A stretch of 39,252 bases of DNA, taken from the NCBI GenBank assembly GCA_900539115.1, contig UQAQ01000028.1, forward strand, positions 1 to 39,252, in the 5' to 3' direction. A model generated the notes under the pieces. It saw only the letters and a list, made by a program, of their open reading frames with translations, ran no database searches and had not been told where the DNA came from. Source of the DNA: an uncultured Roseburia sp. GTDB taxonomy: Bacteria; Bacillota; Clostridia; Lachnospirales; Lachnospiraceae. Made by a program: the position numbers and the translations under genes. Positions 7,928-16,419 of this stretch are shown piece by piece. How positions within the stretch are numbered: position 1 is the stretch's first letter; each line of letters starts with the position of its first letter.

Positions 7928-9876
7928 ATCATTTCAAGTAATTGGTCTTCTGTGATAATAGGAACTCCTAGTTCTTTGGCTTTCTTGTTTTTTGAAGAAC
8001 TTGAAGTAATATCATTATTAACCAGAAAAGCAGTATTTTTACTTACGGAAGAACTTACTTTTCCGCCGAGAGATTCAATTTTTTCTTTACATTCGTTACG
8101 ATTTGTAAAGTGAGTAAGACTTCCTGTAATAACAAATGTTTTCCCTTCGAAGGAAGCATTGGATTCGATTTTTTCCGGCAAAGCAATGGTAAGAATATTG
8201 CTTAATTGCTGTAAGAGATCCTGATTTTCCGGATCGGCAAAATATTCTACAAAGGACTCAGCCAATTTTTCTCCAATGCCATCTACAGAAAGTAACTCTT
8301 CTACAGATAAATTTTTGTACTCGGTAAGAGAAAGAGGATATTTCCGACAGATTAATTTTGCCATGCTTAAGCCAATCCCCTTAATTCCAAGACTGTAGAT
8401 AACGCGTTCTAAAGTAACTTGTTTAGAGTCTTCTATTGCTTGAATCAAATTCGCGTACGATTTTTCTCCAAAGCCATCTAAATTTTGAATTTCTTCTTTG
8501 TATTGTGACAACGAAAAAATATCGGTAACTTTTTGCAGCCAGCCGTGATCAATAAATTTTTCCAAAGTAGCTTCCGAAAATCCATCAATATTTAAGGCAT
8601 CCCGGCTTACAAAATGGGTAAATGCTTTGATTTTTTTTGCATAGCATTTCGGGTTTGGACAAAACAAAAATTCAGAACCATTTTCATTGATAAGTTCTGT
8701 TTCCTGATGACACACCGGGCAAACGGGCGGAATTGACAATGCATTGCTCTTTGTCAGGTTTTCCTGAATCTGCGGAATGATCATATTTGCTTTATACACT
8801 GTGATTTTGTCGCCGATTCCTAATTGCAGTTCTTTTAAAATGCTTACATTATGGACACTGGCGCGGCTTACAGTGGTTCCCTCTAATTCAACCGGCTCAA
8901 AAATCGCAACCGGATTAATAAGCCCTGTACGAGATGCACTCCATTCAATGTCTGTTAACGTTGTTTCTGCCAATTCATCCTGCCATTTAAAAGCAATGGA
9001 GTCTCTCGGAAACTTAGCCGTTCTTCCCAATGACCGGCTATAAGAAATATCATTATAAGTAAGAACAAGTCCATCGCTTGGCAAATCAAACCCATTTGTA
9101 ATCGTTTCAGAAAAATCGTCAATAGCGGAAAGAATATTTTTTCCGGTTACTTTTTTATAAGGCACGATGTCAAATCCCTGCTTGTCAAGCCAAATCAACT
9201 CTTCTTCTTTATAATCAAAATTGATTTCCGAATCGGACTGAATTAAGTTATAAACATAGTAATGAACATTTCTTTTTGCGGTAATTTCATTATTTAACTG
9301 ACGAACTGTGCCGCTGCACAAATTTCGCGGATTTTTGTATTTCTCCTGAATGTCAGAAAAGGATTCATTTAATACTTTAAAATCGGAATATCGGATCAAT
9401 GCCTCTCCACGAATAACTAAAGTTCCGGTGTACGGAATTTTAGCAGGAATATTTTTGAATGTTTTGGCATTGTTAGTAATCACTTCACCAATTTCGCCAT
9501 TTCCGCGAGTTAACGCTTTTACTAAGAAACCATTCTGATAAGTTAAGATGACACTTAAACCATCTAACTTTAAGGATAACAACCCTTCACGTGAAGCAAG
9601 CCACTGTACCAGTTCTTCCCGTTCTTTTGTCTTTCCAAGCGAAAGCATCGGGGCGATGTGCGCTTCTTTTGGCAGTTCACTAAGGGTTTCATATCCAACT
9701 TGAACCGTAGGACTTCCGGAGAGAACGACTCCCGTTTTCTCTTCCAAAGCGACCAATTCATCATATAAAGCATCATATTCAAAATTAGTCATAATTTCAT
9801 CTTCACCCTGATAATAAACTTTAGCTGCAGCATTTAACCGGGCAACTAAATCCCGCATACGTTCCATCTCATTCAT
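7921..9876 (-). CDS. ligA: NAD-dependent DNA ligase LigA
   Basis: Seals nicks during replication and repair, using NAD+. The 651 residues contain domain Ia (YYQGEDE, FEYDALYDEL), the adenylation motif with KLDG (lysine at about 103), an OB fold, a four-cysteine zinc site (CPVC then CPNPKC), helix-hairpin-helix repeats, and a C-terminal BRCT domain (about 574-651). It is slightly shorter than typical LigA (about 665-670), with a short linker between Ia and the active site. The ATG overlaps the end of rluF by 8 nt, and the nearest Shine-Dalgarno (AAAGGA) is about 13 nt upstream inside rluF, so coupled translation is likely. Many Lachnospiraceae carry more than one ligA, so this may not be the only copy. 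Confidence 0.95.
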   Translation of the reverse strand: MNEMERMRDLVARLNAAAKVYYQGEDEIMTNFEYDALYDELVALEEKTGVVLSGSPTVQVGYETLSELPKEAHIAPMLSLGKTKEREELVQWLASREGLLSLKLDGLSVILTYQNGFLVKALTRGNGEIGEVITNNAKTFKNIPAKIPYTGTLVIRGEALIRYSDFKVLNESFSDIQEKYKNPRNLCSGTVRQLNNEITAKRNVHYYVYNLIQSDSEINFDYKEEELIWLDKQGFDIVPYKKVTGKNILSAIDDFSETITNGFDLPSDGLVLTYNDISYSRSLGRTAKFPRDSIAFKWQDELAETTLTDIEWSASRTGLINPVAIFEPVELEGTTVSRASVHNVSILKELQLGIGDKITVYKANMIIPQIQENLTKSNALSIPPVCPVCHQETELINENGSEFLFCPNPKCYAKKIKAFTHFVSRDALNIDGFSEATLEKFIDHGWLQKVTDIFSLSQYKEEIQNLDGFGEKSYANLIQAIEDSKQVTLERVIYSLGIKGIGLSMAKLICRKYPLSLTEYKNLSVEELLSVDGIGEKLAESFVEYFADPENQDLLQQLSNILTIALPEKIESNASFEGKTFVITGSLTHFTNRNECKEKIESLGGKVSSSVSKNTAFLVNNDITSSSSKNKKAKELGVPIITEDQLLEMIQ

Positions 9877-10591
9877 TGTAGAATTTTTGTCCTTTCAATG
9901 CGTTTTTTAATTCTTCCAATTCATTTCCTGTGATCTCTCGCCAGGTTCCCTCTTTTAGTTCTCCTAAATGAATATTCATTACACGAACTCTTTTTAGTGT
10001 GATAACTTTGTAGCCAAAATATTCACACATACGGCGGATTTGTCGGTTTAAACCCTGAGTTAGTATAATCCGGAAGGTGTGGGAATCAATTTGAATGATC
10101 TGACATGGTCTCGTCATGGTGTCCAAAATAGGAACTCCCTGTTCCATGGCGCGTACAATTTCCGGACGTAATGGTTTTTGAACTGTGACAAGATATTCTT
10201 TTTCGTGATTGTTTTTTCCGCGAAGGATACGATCTGTCAATTCTCCATCATTGGTTAGTAAAATCAATCCGGTGGAATCCTTGTCAAGTCTTCCTACCGG
10301 ATAGATACGTGTTGGAAAATGTAAATATTCAACAATATTATTTTTTTCTTTGACACTGCTGGTACATACAATCCCTTTTGGTTTGTTAAAAGCAATCACA
10401 ATTTCTCTTGGTTTTTCACCAACAGGGATTCCATTTACCGTAATATACTGTTCCTTGGTAATACGTTCTCCAACAAAAGCAGTGTGTCCATCCACTTGAA
10501 TCTTTCCCTGTTCCAAGAGCCGGTCTGCTTCTCGTCGGGAACAGTAACCAATAGAACTTAAGTATTTGTTTATACGTAATTGTTCATCCAT
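9869..10591 (-). CDS. rluF: 23S rRNA pseudouridine synthase, RluF type
   Basis: Isomerises uridine to pseudouridine in rRNA; closest by motif to RluF (position 2604 of 23S rRNA in E. coli). The 240 residues have an N-terminal S4 RNA-binding domain (RINKYLSSIGYCSRREADR) and the RsuA/RluB/RluF catalytic domain with GRLDKDSTGL, the aspartate at about 103 being the nucleophile. The segments NHEKEYLVTV and QGLNRQIRRMCEYFGY strongly resemble RluF rather than RsuA or RluB. No long basic C-terminal tail as in E. coli. It overlaps ligA by 8 nt and follows the membrane protein gene by 32 nt, so the three probably share a transcript. Confidence 0.88.
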   Translation of the reverse strand: MDEQLRINKYLSSIGYCSRREADRLLEQGKIQVDGHTAFVGERITKEQYITVNGIPVGEKPREIVIAFNKPKGIVCTSSVKEKNNIVEYLHFPTRIYPVGRLDKDSTGLILLTNDGELTDRILRGKNNHEKEYLVTVQKPLRPEIVRAMEQGVPILDTMTRPCQIIQIDSHTFRIILTQGLNRQIRRMCEYFGYKVITLKRVRVMNIHLGELKEGTWREITGNELEELKNALKGQKFYNE

Positions 10592-10623
10592 AAATTATCT
10601 TTCTTTCTTGCTAAATTAGCAGA

Positions 10624-11412
10624 TTATTGAGCCGGGGCAGCATTTGGATCGGCAGCCGGGGCAGCATTTGGAGCGGCAGTCGGAGCGGCGTTCGGATCAG
10701 CAGCCGGAGCAGCGTTCGGATCTGTGGTTGCAGCAGCATTTGGGTCAGCAGCGGCTGGTTCGGCCGTTGGCTGTGCAGCATCTGCCTGTGGTTCCGGTGT
10801 GGAAGAAACGTTTGCAATCGCCTGATCCATCGTCTGATACAACTGTCGGAATGCTTCATCTGCATTAATTGCTTCCTGCAGCTTATCATTAACCTCTTTT
10901 TGCATATCGGCAAGATGAGAATTCTTGTCTGCTGCAAGGATAAAGTCTTCCTCATTTTTATCTAAAGCACTGAGATAAATGACATTTTTGCCATCGGATC
11001 CCATTGTAACATAAAGAGCACTCAGACAAGGAGCCAGTGTATTAATATTTTTCAGTTTCATATCAAATCGTACATAGACTCGATAAGCACCATTGTCTTC
11101 ATTTTCAAGAAGGTAACAGGTGATATTCTGATAATCTTCCACATATTCGGCCTGTGCGATCAATTTTTCCTGATCGATCTGATTGATATCGCTGACTAAT
11201 GGTTCCAGTTCTTCCAGATTGACATCACGTTTTGCCTGATAATAACTGGTAATCAGATTATTGATGTCTTCGTTTGTACACTTCACTAATTCTGCATCTT
11301 CTACCGGATTGGATGAATTTCCACCGGTTGGAATCAACGTCAGAATAAAGAAGCCAAGTAACAACGCACCTACTGTAATAATAATAATTAATTTTTTATA
11401 TTTTAATTTCAT
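10624..11412 (-). CDS. Membrane-anchored extracytoplasmic protein with DPNAA repeat tail, unknown function
   Basis: Not recognised beyond architecture; 262 residues. A positively charged start and one hydrophobic segment (about residues 9-27) form a signal anchor; there is no lipobox cysteine, so it is probably not a lipoprotein. The body (about 40-190) is a soluble domain resembling small NTF2/cystatin-like extracytoplasmic domains, which is a guess from length and pattern. The last 60 residues are Ala/Pro/Asp low complexity with five 8-residue units around DPNAAPAA. The ATG at 11412 has GAGG 9 nt upstream; an alternative GTG at 11427 is less likely. It has its own promoter overlapping the hslO stop and probably leads rluF and ligA. 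Confidence 0.75.
   Translation of the reverse strand: MKLKYKKLIIIITVGALLLGFFILTLIPTGGNSSNPVEDAELVKCTNEDINNLITSYYQAKRDVNLEELEPLVSDINQIDQEKLIAQAEYVEDYQNITCYLLENEDNGAYRVYVRFDMKLKNINTLAPCLSALYVTMGSDGKNVIYLSALDKNEEDFILAADKNSHLADMQKEVNDKLQEAINADEAFRQLYQTMDQAIANVSSTPEPQADAAQPTAEPAAADPNAAATTDPNAAPAADPNAAPTAAPNAAPAADPNAAPAQ
10627..10746 (-). repeat. 24-bp imperfect tandem repeats encoding DPNAAPAA
   Basis: Five units of 24 bp at the 3' end of the gene, richer in G+C than the surroundings and differing by single substitutions. Likely to vary in copy number by slippage. Confidence 0.85.
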
Positions 11413-11442
11413 AATATTCAACCTCACTTTTGCTATAGGACA

Positions 11443-11471
11443 ATTATATCAATTTTCGACAGATTTGTCTA
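11443..11471 (-). promoter_or_regulatory. Promoter of the membrane protein-rluF-ligA unit
   Basis: Minus strand TAGACA (11466-11471), 17-nt spacer, TATAAT (11443-11448). The -35 box overlaps the hslO stop codon. The predicted leader is about 24 nt. Confidence 0.75.
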
Positions 11472-12347
11472 TTGCTTTCCCGATTTTTTTAATTGTTCCA
11501 GATCTTCGAGATTGAATTTATAATTTGTATTACAAAAATGGCAGTTTACTTCAACCGGCTTGCCGTCCTTGATCATCTCATCCAATTCTTTTGTCCCCAA
11601 TGAGATCAAAGCCCGGGAGACACGTTCTTTGGAGCAGTTACAGTAAAACTGCGCCGGCATTTCGTCCTTCAATTCCGGATCTAAGCCTTCTAAGATCAAT
11701 TTCAGCATAGATTCCGGTGTATGACCGTTTGATAAAAGCGTAGTGACAGGATCCAGGTGTTTCAATCGGGTTTCTAACGTATCAATGATTTCATCCGAAG
11801 CATCCGGCATCAGCTGGATGATATATCCGCCACTCTTTTTGACCGTGTTATTTTTATTCATTAAAACGCCGAGCGCTACTGAAGATGGAGTTTGTTCAGA
11901 AGCTGCAAAATAATAGGTTAGATCTTCTGCAATTTCACCGGAAACAAGATTGATGGTTCCGCTATAAGGCTCTTTTAATCCGGTATCACGGATTACTGTC
12001 AGCACCCCGAGATCAACGGCACGTCCGACATCTAATTTCCCAGCTGGGCTTGCAGGCAACGAAACTTGTGGAACGAGCGGAAATCCTTTTACATTTCCTT
12101 TGGCATCAGCAGTTACGGTTAAGCCCTTTACCGGACCGGAACAGTCTATTTTTAATGTTAAGAGATCCGAATCCCCTTTCATCATAGCCCCCATCATGGC
12201 TCCTCCGGTTAATAATCGCCCCAAGGCGGCAGTCACAACCGGACTTGTATTATGATGTTGTCTTGCTTCTTCCACAAGCTGGGTAGATTCCATCGCAAAA
12301 CAACGAATTTGTCCCTCTTCTGCTATGCCACGTACTATTTTATCCAT
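11469..12347 (-). CDS. hslO: Redox-regulated chaperone Hsp33
   Basis: Holdase chaperone activated by oxidation, protecting proteins from aggregation under oxidative stress. The 292 residues show the Hsp33 fold (TAALGRLLTGGAMMGAMM, VRGIAEEGQIR) and the C-terminal zinc switch CNC followed by CHFC, which binds zinc when reduced and forms disulfides when oxidised. The ATG at 12347 with AGAGG upstream is chosen over a TTG at 12368. It is divergent from the tRNA-Arg gene, with about 70 bp between. No clear consensus promoter was seen for it in that gap. Confidence 0.95.
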   Translation of the reverse strand: MDKIVRGIAEEGQIRCFAMESTQLVEEARQHHNTSPVVTAALGRLLTGGAMMGAMMKGDSDLLTLKIDCSGPVKGLTVTADAKGNVKGFPLVPQVSLPASPAGKLDVGRAVDLGVLTVIRDTGLKEPYSGTINLVSGEIAEDLTYYFAASEQTPSSVALGVLMNKNNTVKKSGGYIIQLMPDASDEIIDTLETRLKHLDPVTTLLSNGHTPESMLKLILEGLDPELKDEMPAQFYCNCSKERVSRALISLGTKELDEMIKDGKPVEVNCHFCNTNYKFNLEDLEQLKKSGKQ

Positions 12348-12376
12348 AGAAAAATAACCTCTTTTCAATTTTGTTC

Positions 12377-12405
12377 TTTACTTTTATGGTAAAGTCGTAT
12401 ATAAT
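12377..12405 (+). promoter_or_regulatory. Promoter of tRNA-Arg
   Basis: Plus strand TTTACT (12377-12382), 17-nt spacer, TATAAT (12400-12405), ending 10 nt before the first base of the tRNA. Confidence 0.8.
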
Positions 12406-12415
12406 AACAATTGAT

Positions 12416-12488
12416 GCATCTGTGGCTCAGTGGATAGAGTACCGGCTTCCGAAGCCGTTGGTCGGGGGTTCGAATCCCTCCAGGTGCA
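12416..12488 (+). tRNA. tRNA-Arg (anticodon CCG)
   Basis: A 73-nt cloverleaf: acceptor GCATCTG pairs with CAGGTGC, D arm GCTC/GAGT, anticodon loop TTCCGAA giving CCG (reads CGG arginine codons), and T arm with TTCGAAT loop. The first anticodon-stem pair (27-43) is a C-U mismatch; the other four pairs are intact. CCA is not encoded. It is followed by T-rich sequence and then the 3' end of the convergent DUF5688-like gene, 4 bp away. Confidence 0.95.
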
Positions 12489-12492
12489 TTTT

Positions 12493-13389
12493 TTATTTCA
12501 TTTTTTGTAATTTTTGTTCATAGTAATAAACCTGATCGGATAATATCTCTTCCGGATCCACAAACCGTTTATTGACATCCTGTACCATTCGTCTGTATTC
12601 TGCCAGCATAGAATCATCTTCTGCTGAAACCAAGATCACCTCGTGGATACTGCTCGGAATTACATAAAAATCTGTATCGTACTCTTTTGCCAGAGAAGCC
12701 AGTATATCCGGATACAAGATCACGGCGGCTCCATTTACACCAAGTGTATTCGTGATTACTATCATATCGGTTTTTTCTTCATTTGTCAAATCTGATTCCG
12801 GTGCTTTCAAAGGAAGGTTCTCCATAAGCATATCTTGAATATTGACGATGCGTGGCGGCATTAAACGAGGTGTGTTTTCGGAAGCAATCTGGAACAATGC
12901 CTGTGTAGTGATATCCCAGGTTTCCAGAAGCTCATTTGTGATTTTTATGGAATGAAGGGACGGCGGATCCATAGACACAATTACGTGAAAAGTGATAGCA
13001 AGATCCATGAAGGGAATGTAGGGCATATTTTCCAGCATTTCCTGATTTTGTTTTTGCGAAACCAGCCGGTATACAATCTTATCCTTACAGTTTTCAAAGG
13101 TTGTGCTGTCCAAAGGAGCAAGTTTTTTGATAGATTTCCGGCTTTCCTGAAATCCTTCTGCAACTTTGTCGACAATTTCCTCCATGGTAACACTGTTTTT
13201 CTCGTACAATTCATAAAAATCATTCAGATAAATTGTAGGAAAGATATTGTCTTTCTTGTGGCGAATCTGTACACCGGATAATTCCACAGAATTATTTTTT
13301 AATGTGGTAGCAGTTTCTACAATGTAATGTTCCCCCAGATGTTCTTGCAGCAATTGTGCAACTTCGTTAATGAAATGTTTTAATGTCAT
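12493..13389 (-). CDS. DUF5688-like protein of unknown function
   Basis: A soluble 299-residue protein resembling the DUF5688 family, which is common in Lachnospiraceae and of unknown function. No signal peptide or membrane segment is visible. Recognisable parts are an N-terminal helical segment (MTLKHFINEVAQLLQEHL), a central TNTLGVNGAAVIL stretch and the C-terminal IPSSIHEVILV followed by a helix ending in VYYYEQKLQKMK. The start is the ATG at 13389 with AAAGGAG upstream; an upstream in-frame extension overlaps the promoter at 13430-13458. It is a single-gene unit, convergent with the tRNA. Family membership is from memory of sequence style and moderately certain. Confidence 0.75.
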   Translation of the reverse strand: MTLKHFINEVAQLLQEHLGEHYIVETATTLKNNSVELSGVQIRHKKDNIFPTIYLNDFYELYEKNSVTMEEIVDKVAEGFQESRKSIKKLAPLDSTTFENCKDKIVYRLVSQKQNQEMLENMPYIPFMDLAITFHVIVSMDPPSLHSIKITNELLETWDITTQALFQIASENTPRLMPPRIVNIQDMLMENLPLKAPESDLTNEEKTDMIVITNTLGVNGAAVILYPDILASLAKEYDTDFYVIPSSIHEVILVSAEDDSMLAEYRRMVQDVNKRFVDPEEILSDQVYYYEQKLQKMK

Positions 13390-13429
13390 TTCTTCACTCT
13401 CCTTTAATGTATTTTGTTTGTTGATGCTT

Positions 13430-13458
13430 ATTCTAACAGGGATATTTGAAGAGTGCAA
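13430..13458 (-). promoter_or_regulatory. Promoter of the DUF5688-like gene
   Basis: Minus strand TTGCAC (13453-13458), 17-nt spacer, TAGAAT (13430-13435), giving a leader of about 34 nt. Confidence 0.65.
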
Positions 13459-13531
13459 CAATCAATATAAGGCATTTAGAGTCGTAATCGGGAACGACAG
13501 ATTGTTATTACCGGAACTGCTTTAAATTGTA

Positions 13532-13568
13532 AAAAATAGGCAGTGGAAAAATCCAGCTGCCTATTTTT
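13532..13568 (-). terminator. Intrinsic terminator of gdhA
   Basis: Long hairpin: AAAAATAGGCAG (13532-13543) pairs with CTGCCTATTTTT (13557-13568), and the stem continues as TGGA/TCCA past one bulged base. On the minus strand it ends in a T run. It is 32 bp after the gdhA stop. Confidence 0.9.
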
Positions 13569-13599
13569 GATTTCAATATGTTTTTATAACAAATGTATT

Positions 13600-14934
13600 T
13601 TAGACAATACCCTGAGCCTGCATAGCTTCTGCAACTTTTTCGAAACCGGCAATGTTTGCTCCTACTACATAGTTCTTTTCGAAACCATATTTCTTAGAAG
13701 CCTCATCACACGCATGGAAAATGTTAACCATGATGCCCTGAAGTTTATTGTCAACTTCTTCAAATGTCCAGTGAAGTCTTTCACTGTTCTGTGACATTTC
13801 CAAAGCCGATGTTGCAACACCGCCGGCATTCGAAGCTTTACCAGGTGCAAACAATACACCATTTGCCTGAAGATACTCAGTAGCTTCGATAGATGTAGGC
13901 ATGTTAGCTCCTTCTGCTACAGCAACAACGCCGTTTGCAACAAGTGCTTTTGCATCATCGATCAAAAGTTCATTCTGTGTAGCACATGGAAGAGCGATGT
14001 CAACTTTAACAGTCCATACACCTTTTCCATCATGATACTGTGCAGAAGATCTCTTCTCAGCATATTCTGTCAATCTTGCACGATGTACTTCTTTTACTTC
14101 TTTCAGCAATTCAACATCGATTCCTTCTGGATCGTATACCCAGCCGGTAGAATCAGATACCGTAACAACTTTTGCACCAAGCTGCTGAGCTTTCTGTGCA
14201 GCATAGATAGCTACGTTTCCGGAACCACTGATTGCAACTGTTTTACCAGCGATATCGATGCCGTTGCATTTCAGCATTTCCTGTGTATAATATAACAAAC
14301 CATAACCTGTTGCTTCTGTACGAGCTAAAGAACCACCGAAAGTAAGACCTTTACCAGTCAAAACGCCTTCATAACAGTTACGGATTCTCTTGTACTGGCC
14401 ATACAAGAAACCGATTTCACGTCCACCAACTCCGATATCACCAGCAGGAACGTCAGTATCTGCTCCGATGTGTCTCTGAAGTTCTGTCATAAAGCTCTGG
14501 CAGAATGCCATAACTTCTCTATCTGATTTTCCTTTAGGATCAAAATCTGAACCACCTTTACCTCCGCCGATAGGAAGGCCGGTTAAAGAATTTTTGAAAA
14601 TCTGCTCAAAACCAAGAAATTTAATGATACCAAGATTTACGGATGGATGGAAACGCAAACCACCTTTGTAAGGTCCGATTGCACTATTGAACTGTACACG
14701 GTATCCGGTATTAACCTGTACATTACCATTGTCATCTACCCAAGGTACACGGAATTTAATCTGTCTTTCTGGGTTTGTCAAACGCTCCAACAAAGCGTCT
14801 TTACGGAATTTTTCTTCGTTTTTCTCAACAACAGGTCTAAGGGATTCCAAAACTTCCTTAGCAGCCTGATGGAATTCTGGCTCTGCAGGATTTTTTTCAA
14901 TCAACTGCGCCAATACCTCATCTACATATGACAT
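13600..14934 (-). CDS. gdhA: Glutamate dehydrogenase, hexameric bacterial type
   Basis: Interconverts 2-oxoglutarate plus ammonium and glutamate; in gut clostridia it is an abundant route of ammonia assimilation. The 444 residues match the small hexameric family: KGGLRFHPSVN, the catalytic lysine in PIGGGKGGSD (about K126), the DVPAGDIGVGGREIG loop, and the Rossmann motif ISGSGNVA (about 234-241). The close match to E. coli and C. symbiosum style enzymes does not settle NADP versus NAD preference. AAGGAGGT precedes the ATG. It is monocistronic, with a strong promoter and strong terminator. Confidence 0.96.
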   Translation of the reverse strand: MSYVDEVLAQLIEKNPAEPEFHQAAKEVLESLRPVVEKNEEKFRKDALLERLTNPERQIKFRVPWVDDNGNVQVNTGYRVQFNSAIGPYKGGLRFHPSVNLGIIKFLGFEQIFKNSLTGLPIGGGKGGSDFDPKGKSDREVMAFCQSFMTELQRHIGADTDVPAGDIGVGGREIGFLYGQYKRIRNCYEGVLTGKGLTFGGSLARTEATGYGLLYYTQEMLKCNGIDIAGKTVAISGSGNVAIYAAQKAQQLGAKVVTVSDSTGWVYDPEGIDVELLKEVKEVHRARLTEYAEKRSSAQYHDGKGVWTVKVDIALPCATQNELLIDDAKALVANGVVAVAEGANMPTSIEATEYLQANGVLFAPGKASNAGGVATSALEMSQNSERLHWTFEEVDNKLQGIMVNIFHACDEASKKYGFEKNYVVGANIAGFEKVAEAMQAQGIV

Positions 14935-14966
14935 GGGTCATACCTCCTTATAATAATATCAAAAAA

Positions 14967-14995
14967 ATTATATAATATTTTAGGAGTATTTACAA
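14967..14995 (-). promoter_or_regulatory. Promoter of gdhA
   Basis: Minus strand TTGTAA (14990-14995), 17-nt spacer, TATAAT (14967-14972). The leader is only about 25 nt and includes the AAGGAGGT ribosome binding site. Confidence 0.82.
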
Positions 14996-15013
14996 GAACT
15001 TTTTCTCGTTTTT

Positions 15014-15478
15014 TTATTTTTTTGTTGCTAAATAAGAATTAGAAAAATGGATATCACCGCTCACATTTTCTCCAAACCAGGATGGTGGACAAAATTGAAC
15101 CGCTTCTTCTGTCGTTGGGAATTCGACCTCGGCAATCCGCAGCGTATCATAAGGCGCCTCAAAGAGATCCAGTTCAATGGTATATTTTTGATAAGGAATG
15201 TAGTATCTGGTTTTGCAGACAAGGATTCCGTCCGTTTTTTCTTTCAGATGTTCATAAGCCTCTTTGGAAAGCGGAAATTCCTCTTCGACATTGACACAGG
15301 TGTCAACCGCCGGCGATACATTCTGCCTGGATTTATAAGTCAGAATATAGTCATTATTTTTTCGGCGGATCCGAATGGTTGGTTTGGTACATAAATACCC
15401 CTGCTCAATGAAAAAATGCGGGTAATTTTCCAAGTTTTCCGGCAGTTCTTTTACTAAATATTTGCGTTCAATTTCCAT
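15014..15478 (-). CDS. CYTH-domain protein (triphosphate tunnel metalloenzyme)
   Basis: 154 residues, the normal size of a single CYTH domain. The signature EIERK is at residues 2-6, followed by alternating charged strands (TIRIRRKNNDYILTYKSR, YTIELDLFEA, RIAEVEFPT) that line the tunnel binding triphosphate and metal. In bacteria such proteins are usually inorganic triphosphatases; class IV adenylate cyclases share the fold. It is the last gene of lepB2-rbgA-lepB1-CYTH, 16 bp after lepB1. No terminator was found after its stop at 15014, only an A-rich stretch before the gdhA promoter. Confidence 0.88.
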   Translation of the reverse strand: MEIERKYLVKELPENLENYPHFFIEQGYLCTKPTIRIRRKNNDYILTYKSRQNVSPAVDTCVNVEEEFPLSKEAYEHLKEKTDGILVCKTRYYIPYQKYTIELDLFEAPYDTLRIAEVEFPTTEEAVQFCPPSWFGENVSGDIHFSNSYLATKK

Positions 15479-15494
15479 GTTTTCTGCGTCCTTT

Positions 15495-16397
15495 TTATTT
15501 TAATTTTCCAAAGTTATCAAAGGGAAGAACCCGCAGCCATGCTTTTCCGATGATCTGGTCACGTTTTATGACACCAACTGCCTTGTCACGGCTGTCTTTG
15601 CTGGCATTGCGGTTGTCACCCAGAACAAAATATTCATCTTGCCCAAGTTTGATCGGTTTTTCGGCAATTCCGCCATCTTCCATTTTGGCATTTCCATAAG
15701 CATCAAATACGGCCCGTTCGTTAATATAAATTTTCCCTTCTGTAATCTGAATGGTTTCACCCGGTAATGCAATCACACGTTTAATGTAATTAACGGACTC
15801 GCTTTCGCGGAACACAATGATATCGTAGCGTTCCGGATCACTTGTTATATAGGAAAATTTTTCCACGATAATATCATCACCGTTTTCCAGCGTAGATTCC
15901 ATGGAATTTCCCTCCACTTTGGTATGACTGGCGACAAAATTGGTAATGATCAGTGCGATCACAATAGCAATCACAACGCAGATGCCAAACGCAATCAAAT
16001 TTTTCTTTATATTTGGTTTGGATTTTTCTTTTTTCGAATCCGGTTCTGAATCATTTGGCTGAGTTTCCTTTTTTTCTTTCGATACCGGTTTTGTCACGGA
16101 TACCGGCTCAACGGAAGGCTTCGGTTCTTTTTCCACAACGGGTGGTTTTACCGGTTCCGGTGCTTGGGAAACAACCGGTTTTGCAGATTCTGTTTTTTCT
16201 TCCGATACCGGTTTTGTCACGGGTACCGGCTCAACTGCAGGTTCCGGCTCAACTACAGGTGCGGTCACATTTTTTGCCAATTCCAACGCTTCTACCGGCC
16301 GTGGCGCTCTTCGATTAAAATCCGGATTATTTTGAAAAAGTTCTTCGCAGATGCGCAGACTTTCTTCAATTTCGTTTGTGTCTAATTTATTTTCCAT
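15495..16397 (-). CDS. lepB: Signal peptidase I (canonical) with long cytoplasmic N-terminal tail
   Basis: Membrane serine-lysine protease that removes signal peptides from exported proteins. The C-terminal 170 residues are canonical: catalytic Ser in GNSMESTL (S165), catalytic Lys in YIKRVIALPGE (K206), and the box GDNRNASKDSR (260-270). One membrane segment lies at 133-153. What precedes it is unusual: about 130 cytoplasmic residues rich in Pro, Glu, Lys and Val, with two copies of a VEPVxVTKPVSxEK unit and no predicted fold. Most Firmicute signal peptidases have only a few residues before the membrane segment. AGAGG is 6 nt before the ATG. In an operon with rbgA and a second, noncanonical paralogue. 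Confidence 0.92.
   Translation of the reverse strand: MENKLDTNEIEESLRICEELFQNNPDFNRRAPRPVEALELAKNVTAPVVEPEPAVEPVPVTKPVSEEKTESAKPVVSQAPEPVKPPVVEKEPKPSVEPVSVTKPVSKEKKETQPNDSEPDSKKEKSKPNIKKNLIAFGICVVIAIVIALIITNFVASHTKVEGNSMESTLENGDDIIVEKFSYITSDPERYDIIVFRESESVNYIKRVIALPGETIQITEGKIYINERAVFDAYGNAKMEDGGIAEKPIKLGQDEYFVLGDNRNASKDSRDKAVGVIKRDQIIGKAWLRVLPFDNFGKLK
16081..16235 (-). repeat. 32-bp direct repeat pair in the lepB tail
   Basis: Bases 16081-16112 and 16204-16235 are the same except for one base, 123 bp (41 codons) apart. They encode the VEPVxVTKPVS units of the cytoplasmic tail. Confidence 0.85.
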
Positions 16398-16419
16398 CGT
16401 AAACCTCTTTTCTGTCCGT

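Noticed and set aside
14996..15013. Terminator after the CYTH gene
   Set aside because: The minus-strand sequence is A-rich with no hairpin or T run.
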